Numbered from the stretch's first letter, positions 1 through 8,460 are shown. The stretch is DNA of 64,000 nucleotides from Hydrogenedens sp964549105 (GCA_964549105.1 CAZJTZ010000017.1:7205-71204); one strand, 5' to 3'. Notes: generated from the letters alone by a model not told the origin. A program made the numbers and translations.

Positions 1-825
1 ACTGACTTAAAGATATTAGACCGAACGCAGGTGATATTGGATATTTTCGCCCAACATGCAATAACACGCGAGGGGAAGATTCAAGTTGAATTAGCACAAC
101 TAAAATATCTATTCCCCTTCCTCGGCATAAAACAAACGGCTCTTTCTCGTTTAACCGGTGGAATTGGCGGTAGAGGTCCCGGTGAAACAAAACTTGAAAT
201 TGACAGAAGACGAGCCCGTGACCGAATCGCACTGTTAGAACGAGAAGTGAAGGAATTAGGCAAACGAAGGGAATTGAGACGGCAGGTCCGAACGGTTCGC
301 CAGGTTCCTACGGTTGCAATTGTTGGATATACCAACGCAGGCAAGTCCACACTTTTGAACAATCTTACCAACAGTTCCGTAGTTGCCGAAGATTTCCTCT
401 TTGCAACCTTACATCCCGTTTCACGAAGGCTGCGTTTCCCACGCGAACGAGAAGTGGTTGTCATTGACACCGTAGGCTTCATTCGTAATCTACCTAAAGA
501 TTTGATGTCTGCCTTCCGCACCACTTTTGAAGAGATTAACGATGCCGATTTGCTAATCCATGTTTTAGATGTGTCATCGGAAGATGTAGAAGAAAAGCAT
601 GATACGGTGGTCAAATTATTAAAAGATTTAGAATTGGATAATAAACCTCGTATTAATGTGCTAAACAAAATAGACAAAGCAAACCCTGATATAGTTCAGG
701 GCTTGATACAGCAATACGATGGTGTGCCAGTATGTGCATTAGACCCTTCTACTTTTGCTCCTTTACTCGAAAGGATGGAGATGCTTATATGGGGAAGACC
801 TGTATTACACGAATCCAGAATTTAG
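1..825 (+). CDS. hflX: GTPase HflX, 5'-truncated by the window edge
   Basis: Ribosome-associated GTPase of the HflX family, which binds the 50S subunit and splits or rescues stalled ribosomes. The frame is open from base 1 (visible start ...LDRTQVILDIFAQHA), so the beginning of the N-terminal domain lies outside the window. Seen: the HflX hallmark GGIGGRGPGETKLE, a helical linker rich in Arg and Glu, G1 GYTNAGKST near base 324, G3 DTVGF, the following FRTTFEEI segment and G4 NKID. The protein stops soon after the G5 region, as short HflX forms do. The last 37 bases overlap the start of the lipoprotein gene, so the two are probably co-transcribed. Family assignment is very secure; only the N-terminus is missing. 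Confidence 0.95.
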   Translation, partial: TDLKILDRTQVILDIFAQHAITREGKIQVELAQLKYLFPFLGIKQTALSRLTGGIGGRGPGETKLEIDRRRARDRIALLEREVKELGKRRELRRQVRTVRQVPTVAIVGYTNAGKSTLLNNLTNSSVVAEDFLFATLHPVSRRLRFPREREVVVIDTVGFIRNLPKDLMSAFRTTFEEINDADLLIHVLDVSSEDVEEKHDTVVKLLKDLELDNKPRINVLNKIDKANPDIVQGLIQQYDGVPVCALDPSTFAPLLERMEMLIWGRPVLHESRI

Positions 826-1862
826 TTCTCATTTCTTTGATATGCTGTTTTTTGAACTGTTCAAAAAATGTAGATACGGCTACTACCATAACCCTTGCAA
901 AATCTAAAATAAATGAATATCATCAAATTCAAGAGCAGATGAAAAGTTTACAGCAGTCCCCTAATCAACAGAATCAATTACAGGAGTTGAGAATCAGAAG
1001 CCAGTCCTTAATAAATGATGTGCGAACTATGTTAGAACAGATAGATATTTTAAGTTTAAACTATCCAGAAGGCATTTCCACATACCTCGATGCACTCGAA
1101 CTGCAAGGGAATTATGATTTAGCCGTAGAAGCATTAGAACAACTTGTTAGAAAAGACCCAACCAGCGGCGACCTGTGGGTGCGTTTGGGACTTGACAATA
1201 TGAAGAAAGGAAAAAACTGGATTGAGACTGCCTACCGTTGCTTCGAAAAGGCAGCAAAACTAAAAATTTCTGACAATCAACAATTAAAAATGTGGCGAGC
1301 ACTGGGGGATATTTATTGGGAATTGCGGCAAATTGAGCCTGCGAAAGAAGCATATTCAAGGGCGTTAGACATTAGTAGCGATGTCTGGTCAAAAGTGGGA
1401 CTGGCAGGGATTGATGTCATATATGGCAATATGAAAGAAGCAGAGAATAAACTTGTATCATTAGGTAAAGAACTTCAAGGGTATGATGTGTCCGTGCGTT
1501 TAAGGATGCGAGAAGCATTAGCCCTATTTGAAGAGTTGAACAAGAATATAGATACCAGTGCAGAAATGTTTATGGCATATAGCCATATTTTATACCGTGC
1601 AGGTCGCATAGAAGACGCAATTGCGACCGCAAACCATGCCTTATTCCTCAATCCTTCCAACTGGGAAGGTTGGAATTTTTTAGGAAGCGTAAACCTTCAA
1701 CTAGGCTACTTAAAAGATGTAGAACATGCCCTTTCCGAATCATTAAAATACAATTCGGAACAACCCAATATCAAACAAGTCCTCCAAGAAATCGCACAAG
1801 CAAAAAACAAAACCCCCAACAACACCAAAAACTCCCAGCCCCTAATATTCAAAAAAGATTAG
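789..1862 (+). CDS. TPR-repeat protein, probable lipoprotein
   Basis: The chosen start is the ATG at 789, preceded by GGAG at 777-780. An upstream in-frame start at 732 would lie deeper inside hflX and lacks this site. The N-terminus has a short basic segment, then a hydrophobic stretch (LVLISLICCFLNC) ending in Cys, which looks like a lipoprotein signal although Asn before the Cys is not a classic lipobox residue. A coiled-coil-like Gln/Glu-rich segment follows (about 35-75), then at least four tetratricopeptide repeats (about 90-330) such as the unit ending SRALDISSDVWSKVGLAG. The tail is rich in Lys, Asn and Pro. TPR proteins scaffold other proteins; the partner is unknown. Inferred location is the periplasmic face of a membrane. 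Confidence 0.8.
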   Translation: MGKTCITRIQNLVLISLICCFLNCSKNVDTATTITLAKSKINEYHQIQEQMKSLQQSPNQQNQLQELRIRSQSLINDVRTMLEQIDILSLNYPEGISTYLDALELQGNYDLAVEALEQLVRKDPTSGDLWVRLGLDNMKKGKNWIETAYRCFEKAAKLKISDNQQLKMWRALGDIYWELRQIEPAKEAYSRALDISSDVWSKVGLAGIDVIYGNMKEAENKLVSLGKELQGYDVSVRLRMREALALFEELNKNIDTSAEMFMAYSHILYRAGRIEDAIATANHALFLNPSNWEGWNFLGSVNLQLGYLKDVEHALSESLKYNSEQPNIKQVLQEIAQAKNKTPNNTKNSQPLIFKKD

Positions 1863-1890
1863 AATAGCAAAGAAAACAGTAATCTTTTTT
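1851..1890 (+). terminator. AT-rich hairpin at the end of the TPR gene
   Basis: An 11-bp inverted repeat (AAAAAAGATTA at 1851-1861, TAATCTTTTTT at 1880-1890) spans the stop codon and ends in six T. This fits a Rho-independent terminator. The stem is AT-rich, so efficiency is uncertain. Confidence 0.5.
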
Positions 1891-1958
1891 ATATCTACTA
1901 TTTACTAAAAGTTTAGATAAAATTATTTTTTTGGTAAACAATACCCAATCTTTTACAA

Positions 1959-2063
1959 TGTAGGGGCGTATAGCATACGCCTCAAAAACGATACTTCCGT
2001 AAACAAACAATACCTCTGTAGCATTGTCTATGGGGGCGTATAGCAATACGCCCCTACGAAATG
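1959..2063. repeat. MITE-like palindromic repeat, copy 1
   Basis: A 105-bp non-coding element bounded by imperfect inverted ends (GTAGGGGCGTAT). Each end is itself a hairpin: GGCGTAT-AGC-ATACGCC on the left and GGGGCGTAT-AGCA-ATACGCCCC on the right. A nearly identical copy lies at 2295-2400 and a shorter degenerate relative at 18707-18733. It has no reading frame of its own. Size and ends resemble miniature inverted-repeat elements, but no transposase or clear target duplication is visible. The 1863-2930 gap holds this and other short repeats and no supportable gene. Confidence 0.8.
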
Positions 2064-2142
2064 CAATCATGTTTAATATATCAATTGCAATGATAACAAA
2101 TTGAATAGCATGTAGTAATTATTTGATGGTTAGACTTCAAAA

Positions 2143-2233
2143 AAAGACAGACAAAAATGTCTGTGCTACTAAAAATTCAAAAGAGAGTATCAATTTTATA
2201 TTCTTAATGGAGAATAGACATTCCTGTCTGTTT
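2143..2233. repeat. Pair of inverted short hairpin repeats
   Basis: Two small hairpins face each other: ACAGACA-AAAA-TGTCTGT (2147-2164) and AGACA-TTCC-TGTCT (2216-2229). They enclose about 50 AT-rich bases. A third unit of the same design (TAGACA-AGA-TGTCTA) is at 2440-2454. The first and third are followed by related tails (GTGCTAC and ATGTTAC), so they look like one dispersed family. Confidence 0.6.
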
Positions 2234-2294
2234 CTTAAAAAGTTGCAACATGTTTCCATTTAATAGCTTTTGGGTTCAATCTAGAAGTCCTGAA

Positions 2295-2400
2295 ATGTAG
2301 GGGCGTATAGCATACGCCTCAAAAACGATACTTCCGCAAACAAACAATACCTCTGTAGCACTTGTCTATGGGGGCGTATAGCAATACGCCCCTACGAAAT
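2295..2400. repeat. MITE-like palindromic repeat, copy 2
   Basis: Second copy of the element at 1959-2063, in the same orientation. It differs at only a couple of positions (GCAAAC for GTAAAC, GCACTTGTC for GCATTGTC). Both terminal hairpins are intact, suggesting recent duplication or conserved structure. Confidence 0.8.
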
Positions 2401-2439
2401 TTCTTTGAATATTTATCTTCTGTGTTCGATATTTTTTCG

Positions 2440-2460
2440 TAGACAAGATGTCTATGTTAC
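2440..2460. repeat. Short hairpin repeat, third unit
   Basis: TAGACA-AGA-TGTCTA followed by TGTTAC; same design as the hairpin at 2147-2164. Confidence 0.45.
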
Positions 2461-2564
2461 CCTACAACCCCTATACATGGTTATCCAGAATATATTCTCG
2501 AATGCAATTTATTCAGCATGAGAGAATAACAAAGACTCTCCCTCTTGGCAAAAGAGTGAGTCCT

Positions 2565-2610
2565 TATAGGGGGTGTTTGATAGGAACTGACCCCTCCGTA
2601 GCTAACGCGA
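2565..2610. repeat. Dispersed repeat containing AACTGACCCCT, copy 1
   Basis: This 46-bp segment matches 18635-18680 at most positions: TATAG-GGGTGTTT, then GAAACTGACCCCT or GGAACTGACCCCT, then GCTAACGCGA or GTTAGCGAGA. Both copies sit beside other palindromic repeats in long gene-free stretches. No coding potential is evident. Confidence 0.6.
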
Positions 2611-2853
2611 TACCTCCCCTTTGCAAGGTGAAGAGTTTTTTGATTTACACCCATTTATATATTTGATGTGGCATATAGAAACTGAATGTTTTTCTACTAT
2701 CCAGAAAAATATACCTTTGTGGTATTTTTTTAATAAAAAAACTTGTATAAATAATAATCTTTTTCTGTTATAAATTATTACAATATAAAGAATGAAATTT
2801 TATTTTTCAATGTCTTAAAGGAACAAATAGTTATCTTTGTAATGTAATTAGAG

Positions 2854-2882
2854 TTGTGGGAGTGATAGAAATATGATATAAT
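2854..2882 (+). promoter_or_regulatory. Candidate sigma-70 promoter of the ffh operon
   Basis: TTGTGG (2854-2859), a 17-base spacer and a perfect TATAAT (2877-2882) lie 48 bases before the ffh start. No other good promoter is seen close to the gene. Confidence 0.6.
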
Positions 2883-2930
2883 ATAGTGCATTTCTTTAAA
2901 TTTTTTCATTTTAAATTTGTAGAGTAGGAT

Positions 2931-4280
2931 ATGTTTGAATCTCTTTCTAAAAAATTAGAAACCGCTTTTAAGTTCTTTCGTGGTCAACTTCGGCTGACAG
3001 AGGAAAACATGAGAGAAGGACTGCAAATTATTCGTGTAGCCCTTCTGGAAGCCGATGTTAACTATAAGGTAGTAAAGAAGTTTATTGATGATGTTCAGCA
3101 GAAGGCTCTGGGACAGAATGTTTTAGAAAGCATTAATCCCACCCAACAACTTATTAAGATTGTATATGATGAACTTGTTGAGATTATGGGTGGTGAGAAT
3201 AAGGACCTGGTGAAAGCCAGTACACCTCCCACGATTATTATGTTGGTCGGTTTGCAAGGACAAGGGAAAACCACCTCGTGTGCGAAATTGGCATATTACC
3301 TAAAACGGAAAAAGGGTCAAAATCCCATGTTGGTTGCTGCGGATATTTATCGTCCTGCGGCAATAAAGCAATTGGAAATTCTGGCACAACAGGTAGGTGC
3401 AGAATATTTTTCATTGGGCGATGGTGTGAGCCCTGTTGATATAGCCTTGATGTCTATTGGCGAAGCGAACCTGCGTGGTTGCGATACAATTATCCTTGAT
3501 ACAGCAGGGCGACTTCATATTGATATGGAGATGATGGCAGAAGTTAGACAAATATCCCAGCAAATAAAACCGCATGAAATACTTTTTGTCGCTAATGCCA
3601 TGATGGGACAGGATGCTGTCCGTTCTGCAAAACAATTCCATGATAGTGTGCCTCTTACAGGAGTCATACTGACACAGATGGACGGTGATGCCCGTGGTGG
3701 TGCTGCATTGAGTATTATTGAAGTAACGAACTGTCCTATAAAATTTATCGGCACAGGTGAGAAATTTGATGCTCTGGAACTGTTTCACCCGCGTAGAATG
3801 GCAGACCAGATTTTAGGTATGGGTGATGTTGTATCACTTGTAGAGAAGGCACAGGAAGTCGTTGATAAAGAGAAAGCCATACAATTTCAGGAAAAGGTTC
3901 GAAAAGCCAACTGGGATTTGGAAGACTTTTTAGAACAGATGCGACAGGTTAAGAAGATGGGGAGTTTTGGCGATTTGTTAAAAAAGATACCCGGCATTGG
4001 TAAGATGATACCTTCTAATATGGATTTGCCTGAAGATGAATTAAAACACACAGAGGCAATCATATTATCTATGACTAAAGACGAGAGAAGAAATCCAAAG
4101 ATGATAAATGGAAGTAGGCGTAGAAGAATAGCCGATGGAAGTGGCACATCCGTTCAGGATGTAAATGCGTTGTTGAAAGATTTTGAAAAGATGCGTAAAA
4201 TGATGAAGGATATGATGAAAGGGGCTAAAGGCAAAATTCCCAAAGGAATGGGTCCTTTCATGCCCGGTAATATGATGTAG
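2931..4280 (+). CDS. ffh: Signal recognition particle protein Ffh
   Basis: SRP GTPase that, with 4.5S RNA and FtsY, targets nascent membrane proteins. At 449 residues it has the usual length. Order: helical N domain (1-90), GTPase G domain (about 100-295), Met-rich M domain (about 320-449, ending in the KMRKMMKDMMKGAKGK tract). Seen: G1 GLQGQGKTT (107-115), DTAGRL at 190, DGDARGG at 251. Odd: G4 reads TQMD (248-251) where the family has TKxD, G1 carries Gln where Ser/Ala/Asn is usual, and the VDAM motif reads VANAM. The frame is clean, so these are genuine substitutions, possibly a lineage trait. It heads the rpsP-khpA-trmD-rplS operon. Confidence 0.97.
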   Translation: MFESLSKKLETAFKFFRGQLRLTEENMREGLQIIRVALLEADVNYKVVKKFIDDVQQKALGQNVLESINPTQQLIKIVYDELVEIMGGENKDLVKASTPPTIIMLVGLQGQGKTTSCAKLAYYLKRKKGQNPMLVAADIYRPAAIKQLEILAQQVGAEYFSLGDGVSPVDIALMSIGEANLRGCDTIILDTAGRLHIDMEMMAEVRQISQQIKPHEILFVANAMMGQDAVRSAKQFHDSVPLTGVILTQMDGDARGGAALSIIEVTNCPIKFIGTGEKFDALELFHPRRMADQILGMGDVVSLVEKAQEVVDKEKAIQFQEKVRKANWDLEDFLEQMRQVKKMGSFGDLLKKIPGIGKMIPSNMDLPEDELKHTEAIILSMTKDERRNPKMINGSRRRRIADGSGTSVQDVNALLKDFEKMRKMMKDMMKGAKGKIPKGMGPFMPGNMM

Positions 4281-4333
4281 CAATAAAATAATAATGTTGT
4301 ATAAACCTAAAAAATATTAAGGAAAGGAAAATT

Positions 4334-4600
4334 ATGGCAACAGTAATCCGCTTAAAAAGAGGTGGAAGGACTCATGAACCCTATTATCGGATTGTGGTAA
4401 TGGATGTTAAAGAAAGAAGACAGGGTAAAGAGATTGATATTATCGGTTATTATCAACCGAAATCTAAACCTGAACCCATTACTAAAATTGATGACGAAAA
4501 GTTAAAGCAATGGCTGGCGAAGGGTGCACTTCCTTCGGAAACAGTCAGCTCGCTAATTAAAAAGACAAATAACATGAAAGTTACATCACAAGCACAATAG
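4334..4600 (+). CDS. rpsP: 30S ribosomal protein S16
   Basis: S16 binds 16S rRNA and helps assemble the 30S subunit. The 88-residue product starts MATVIRLKRGGRTHEP and contains the family YYRIVVMD and IIGYYQP segments. A purine-rich AGGAAAGG site precedes the ATG. It lies 53 bases after ffh and 22 before khpA, in the standard ffh-rpsP order. The C-terminal tail is short and polar. Confidence 0.97.
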   Translation: MATVIRLKRGGRTHEPYYRIVVMDVKERRQGKEIDIIGYYQPKSKPEPITKIDDEKLKQWLAKGALPSETVSSLIKKTNNMKVTSQAQ

Positions 4601-4622
4601 CCTAATATAATGGAGTTTTGCA

Positions 4623-4868
4623 GTGGAAGACCTTGTTGAATTTATAGTTAAAAAACTTGTCAAAAAGCCCGAAGAGGTTTCTGTATCTGCCATCGAATCG
4701 GAGGAAGAAATTGTCCTCCAATTAAAAGTGGATAAGGATGATATGGGGCGAGTTATTGGTAAGAATGGCAAAACAATTAAAGCCATACGAACGATGTTAA
4801 ATATTGCGTCAGCCAAAAAAGGCAAACGGATTAATCTGGAAATCCTCGAAGAAGTTGAGGAAAAGTAA
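4623..4868 (+). CDS. khpA: KH-domain RNA-binding protein KhpA
   Basis: Small single-KH-domain protein (81 residues) of the KhpA/YlqC family, which binds RNA and in several bacteria acts with KhpB/Jag in cell elongation or division. The GxxG loop reads GKNG in VIGKNGKTIKAIRTML. Start is GTG at 4623; no nearby ATG gives a full N-terminus. The usual neighbour rimM does not follow; the next gene is trmD. Confidence 0.93.
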   Translation: MEDLVEFIVKKLVKKPEEVSVSAIESEEEIVLQLKVDKDDMGRVIGKNGKTIKAIRTMLNIASAKKGKRINLEILEEVEEK

Positions 4869-4886
4869 ATATTAAGTTTGGTTGGA

Positions 4887-5609
4887 ATGACAATCAGGAT
4901 AGATGTTTTAACAATTTTTCCAGAATATTTTACAATTCCCCTTCAAGCCAGTTTATTAGGTAAAGCGATAAAGGAAGGGATTATGAAAGTGCATGTTCAT
5001 AATATACGGGATTTTGCAAAAGATAAACATAAGACGGTAGATGACACACCTTACGGAGGTGGTCCAGGAATGGTTATGAAATGCGAGCCAATTTTCGAAG
5101 CAGTTGAAAGTTTGAGAGATAAAAACTCTCTCGAACATGTGATACTTTTATCACCAGCAGGTCAGGTGTTGACTCAGGATAAGGTAAAAGAACTATCGCA
5201 ATGGAAAGATTTTGTTTTGATATGTGGACGCTATGAAGGAGTAGATGAACGAATTGTTGAAAATATAGTTACCGAAGAAATATCTATTGGGGATTATGTT
5301 TTAAGCGGTGGTGAACTTCCTGCACTTGTTGTGATTGAAGCAGTAAGTCGGATGTTACCCGGTGTTGTGGGTGAATGGGAATCTATTACAAATGATTCCT
5401 TATACAACGGATTATTAACCTGTCCCCAGTATACGAAACCTGTAGAGTTCCGTGGAATGAAAGTTCCTGAAGTGTTAGCCTCTGGAAATCATGTCCAGAT
5501 TAAAAAGTGGCGTGAGGAGCAATCTTTCCTACGCACAAAGAGAAAAAGACCGGATTTATTGAAGAGGCATGAAGAACAGAAGAAGGTAGACAATAGAGAA
5601 AGAGAATAA
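4887..5609 (+). CDS. trmD: tRNA (guanine-37-N1)-methyltransferase TrmD
   Basis: SPOUT-class enzyme that uses S-adenosylmethionine to methylate G37 of tRNAs reading CNN codons, preventing +1 frameshifting. The ATG at 4887 (MTIRIDVLTIFPEYF) gives the normal N-terminus; a TTG nine bases upstream is in frame but less likely. Seen: DDTPYGGGPGMVMK near residue 55, RYEGVDERI, and the trefoil-knot segment SIGDYVLSGGELPAL that binds the cofactor. The C-terminal part is Lys/Arg-rich. It is the fourth gene of the ffh operon and is followed by rplS, as in most bacteria. Confidence 0.97.
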   Translation: MTIRIDVLTIFPEYFTIPLQASLLGKAIKEGIMKVHVHNIRDFAKDKHKTVDDTPYGGGPGMVMKCEPIFEAVESLRDKNSLEHVILLSPAGQVLTQDKVKELSQWKDFVLICGRYEGVDERIVENIVTEEISIGDYVLSGGELPALVVIEAVSRMLPGVVGEWESITNDSLYNGLLTCPQYTKPVEFRGMKVPEVLASGNHVQIKKWREEQSFLRTKRKRPDLLKRHEEQKKVDNRERE

Positions 5610-5661
5610 CAAAAAATAAGATAAAAAACAATAATAAAACACCAAAAAAGGAGATTTTACC

Positions 5662-6057
5662 GTGGATATTATTACTGAATATAACGCTAAACACATGAAA
5701 CCCCCCGAGCAATTGCCCGAGTTCGATATCGGGGATACAGTTCGTGTCCATTTCAAAATCGTCGAAGGGGGAAAAGAAAGAGTACAGATATTTGAAGGTG
5801 TAGTTATCGGACATAATCATGGTACAGGTCCTAATGCTACTTTTACCGTTAGAAGGGTTACCTATGGTGAAGGAGTAGAACGCGTTTTCCCATTACATTC
5901 ACCAAGAATTGCAAAGGTTGATGTTGTTCGTAAAGGTAAAGTAAGAAGGGCAAAACTTTATTATTTGAGAGAACGCGTCGGCAAACATGCTAAAGTAAAA
6001 GCGAAGCAAAGACTTGTCAACAGCGAAGTAGAACAAGAATCCTCAACAGAAAATTAA
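5662..6057 (+). CDS. rplS: 50S ribosomal protein L19
   Basis: L19 sits at the 30S/50S interface. The 131-residue protein begins at a GTG preceded by AAGGAG with good spacing. Family segments are seen: FDIGDTVRVHFKIVEG, FEGVVIGHNHG, the VERVFPLHSPRI segment and a KLYYLRERVGK tail motif. A C-terminal extension of about 15 acidic/polar residues follows. It is the last recognisable gene of the ffh operon; rnhB, a frequent follower, is not here. Confidence 0.97.
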   Translation: MDIITEYNAKHMKPPEQLPEFDIGDTVRVHFKIVEGGKERVQIFEGVVIGHNHGTGPNATFTVRRVTYGEGVERVFPLHSPRIAKVDVVRKGKVRRAKLYYLRERVGKHAKVKAKQRLVNSEVEQESSTEN

Positions 6058-6174
6058 ATCGAAAATTTACAATATAAATACAAATACTATAGATACTATT
6101 CCAGTAAAAAGAGGTTCTTAATTTGAAAAATGGGATAAGAGAGCAGTATATTAATAAAAACACTGGAATATTTT

Positions 6175-6777
6175 ATGGTAAATGGGGATGTTCTTGTATT
6201 AAATCGCTCATGGATTGCGGTGAATATAACCACCGTGAAGAGGGCTATGGTTTTGCTTTTTCAAGGGCATGCGTGCGTTGTTCATCCTCGAGATTACACC
6301 TTGTATGATTTCAATTCCTGGTGCGAGTTCTCTCAGCAAAAAGAATATTTTAAAGGCGGGAAATATATTATAACTCCCAGTATGAAAATATTATTACCTG
6401 ATGTTATTTTGCTGACTGTTTACAATGGCTTTATGCTTCGTGAAGTCCGTTTATGCAGAAAAAATATATTCGAGAGAGACCGCTGTCAGTGTCAATATTG
6501 TGGGAAAGTGCTTCCCAAACATGAATTGACCATTGACCATGTAATTCCTCGTTCCCGTGGAGGCGAAGACACCTGGGAAAATCTTGTGCTGGCATGTGTG
6601 CATTGTAACCTCAAAAAGGGAAGCATGACCCCCGAAGAATCGCAAATGTCTTTACTTCGTAAACCCATTGCCCCAAAATGGCTTCCGAAGTTAGGTATTC
6701 AAATTAGAAAAGAACAACTTTCTTCATGGCAAAAATTTGTGGACTTTGCCTATTGGCACACAGAAATAGCAGAATAA
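6175..6777 (+). CDS. HNH endonuclease family protein
   Basis: A 200-residue protein of the stand-alone HNH family common in Planctomycetes and cyanobacteria. The N-terminal half carries the family pattern VLVLNRSWIAVN and a KRAMVLLFQGHA segment. The HNH module lies at about 100-150: CQYC (106-109), the catalytic D121-H122 in IDHVIPRSRGG, N136 in WENLV, and CVHCN (141-145), so zinc and metal sites look intact. The biological substrate of this family is not established. The start lacks a strong ribosome-binding site, but the homologous N-terminus begins just here. It stands alone between rplS and gltX, with no restriction or phage genes nearby. Confidence 0.88.
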   Translation: MVNGDVLVLNRSWIAVNITTVKRAMVLLFQGHACVVHPRDYTLYDFNSWCEFSQQKEYFKGGKYIITPSMKILLPDVILLTVYNGFMLREVRLCRKNIFERDRCQCQYCGKVLPKHELTIDHVIPRSRGGEDTWENLVLACVHCNLKKGSMTPEESQMSLLRKPIAPKWLPKLGIQIRKEQLSSWQKFVDFAYWHTEIAE

Positions 6778-6861
6778 CTCCTTCCAATGAAAAAGTGAGG
6801 AAATACTTTTATTTTCTAACAGTGAATTTACTTACAAGTGTTCACTAAAAATAAGTAGGAG

Positions 6862-6892
6862 GACTAAGACCTATTTTGTAGTTAGTCTTTTT
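6862..6892 (+). terminator. Weak hairpin terminator after the HNH gene
   Basis: GACTAA (6862-6867) pairs with TTAGTC (6882-6887), followed by a run of T. The stem is only 6 bp, so this is a modest candidate. Confidence 0.35.
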
Positions 6893-6996
6893 GTGCCGTT
6901 TTAGATTGTTAGATGCAGAATTGTCTATAATCGTGGTATTATAAATTCTATTTTTTCAATAAACTCAAAACTTAATAAAATCAGACGGATAATAAA

Positions 6997-8460
6997 ATGA
7001 TTCGTACAAGAATTGCACCCTCACCATCAGGTTTTTTACATATTGGCACGGCAAAAACGGCTTTGTATAATTGGCTTTTTGCCAGAAAAAATAATGGAAC
7101 TTTCATCCTTCGGCTTGAAGATACAGATGCAGAACGGACAGATGAGCAGTTCGTTCAAGGTATGTGCGAAGGTTTCAAATGGCTTGGAATTGATTGGGAT
7201 GAAGGGCCACCTTTCGGAGATGTTTCTGAAAAGGGAAATTATGGTCCCTACCGACAGAGTCAAAGAAAAGAACTGTATCAAAAGATAGCATATCAACTCC
7301 TTGAAAAGGGAAAAGCCTATAAGTGTTTTTGTTCAAAGGAAAGTCTGGAATCTTATAAGGATGAAGCAGGGAATTTATACTATCCCGGTTTTTGCCGAAA
7401 CCTTACACCAGAACAAATTCGTGAAAAGGGAGATGCCCCTTATGTCCTCCGTTTTCGTGTTCCAGAGGGAGAAACAGTGATTGAAGACCTTATACAGGGA
7501 ACAGTCCGTTTTAATAATAGTCAATATGACGATTTCGTAATTCTTCGTGCCAATGGTGACCCGGTATTCCATCTTGCGGTAGTGGTTGATGATATTTATA
7601 TGAAGATTACTCATATTATTCGTGGGGATGACCATCTGACAAACACACCCCGACATGTTATGCTTTTTAACGCTTTGAACGCACCATTGCCTAAACATGC
7701 ACATCACCCGTTGGTACTTGATGAACAGGGTCGGAAGTATAGCAAACGGCTTCATGGTGCAAATGTTCTGGATTGGCGTGATGATGGCTATGTACCAGAA
7801 GCCATTGTTAATTATGTGGCACTGTTAGGCTGGACATCAGAAGAGGAAAATCGCGAATTTTTTACCTTGCCTGAACTTATCCAATATTTTTCTATCGAAC
7901 GAATTGGCAAATCTCCGGCTCGATTTGACCGTAAAAAATTAGAGTGGCTTAACGGTCTTCATATACGACACCTTTCTCCGGAAGATTTACGCAATAGGCT
8001 TATTCCTATTCTTGAAAAGAATGGTTTTGATACTTCCACTAAATCAAAAGAATGGCTGACGAAATTAGCCCAGATCTGTCAGGAGAAATTGCCTACTCTT
8101 AATCGTATTGTTTTCCTCTCTGACTTTTTCTTCAACGAGGTTGAGGCTTATGAGCCCGAAGCAGAAGCAAAGTTATGGAAATCACCGCAACAAATAATTG
8201 TATATTTTGAAAAAATTCAGGACAAATTATCTCAAATTGAGTTGTGGGAACATGATTCATTGAAAAAGGCGTATGAAGAGTGTTGCGCTGAACTCAATGT
8301 AAAATTTGGTGCATTGGTAAATCCATCTCGATTAGCACTTACGGGAAAATCCGTGGGACCAGGCTTCTTTGAATTGACCGAACTTCTGGGTAAGGAAGTA
8401 ACATTAAATAGATTGAATAGAGCAATTGAATACTTAAAAGCAAAGGAGGCTAAGTCGTGA
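6997..8460 (+). CDS. gltX: Glutamyl-tRNA synthetase
   Basis: Class I aminoacyl-tRNA synthetase charging tRNA-Glu (and possibly tRNA-Gln in a non-discriminating form). The 487-residue protein begins MIRTRIAPSPSGFLHIGTA, with the HIGH-type motif HIGT, and continues with FILRLEDTDAERT. The KMSKS-type loop reads GRKYSKRLHGA, with Tyr in place of the usual Leu/Met. A Cys cluster (CFCSKE...GFC) occurs at the zinc-finger position. The helical anticodon-binding domain fills the last 150 residues and ends FFELTELLGKE. Its stop overlaps the ROK kinase start by 4 bases (GTGA), indicating translational coupling. Confidence 0.97.
   Translation: MIRTRIAPSPSGFLHIGTAKTALYNWLFARKNNGTFILRLEDTDAERTDEQFVQGMCEGFKWLGIDWDEGPPFGDVSEKGNYGPYRQSQRKELYQKIAYQLLEKGKAYKCFCSKESLESYKDEAGNLYYPGFCRNLTPEQIREKGDAPYVLRFRVPEGETVIEDLIQGTVRFNNSQYDDFVILRANGDPVFHLAVVVDDIYMKITHIIRGDDHLTNTPRHVMLFNALNAPLPKHAHHPLVLDEQGRKYSKRLHGANVLDWRDDGYVPEAIVNYVALLGWTSEEENREFFTLPELIQYFSIERIGKSPARFDRKKLEWLNGLHIRHLSPEDLRNRLIPILEKNGFDTSTKSKEWLTKLAQICQEKLPTLNRIVFLSDFFFNEVEAYEPEAEAKLWKSPQQIIVYFEKIQDKLSQIELWEHDSLKKAYEECCAELNVKFGALVNPSRLALTGKSVGPGFFELTELLGKEVTLNRLNRAIEYLKAKEAKS

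Noticed and set aside
2448..2666. A 72-codon reading frame on the plus strand
   Set aside because: It is made of the short hairpin repeat and the AACTGACCCCT repeat, with no recognisable protein features.
1863..2930. CRISPR array
   Set aside because: Repeats are few, palindromic and unevenly spaced; no unit of 25-40 bases repeats with regular spacers, and no cas genes are present.
6123..6308. Reading frame starting before the HNH gene
   Set aside because: It overlaps the HNH coding region in another frame and shows no family features.
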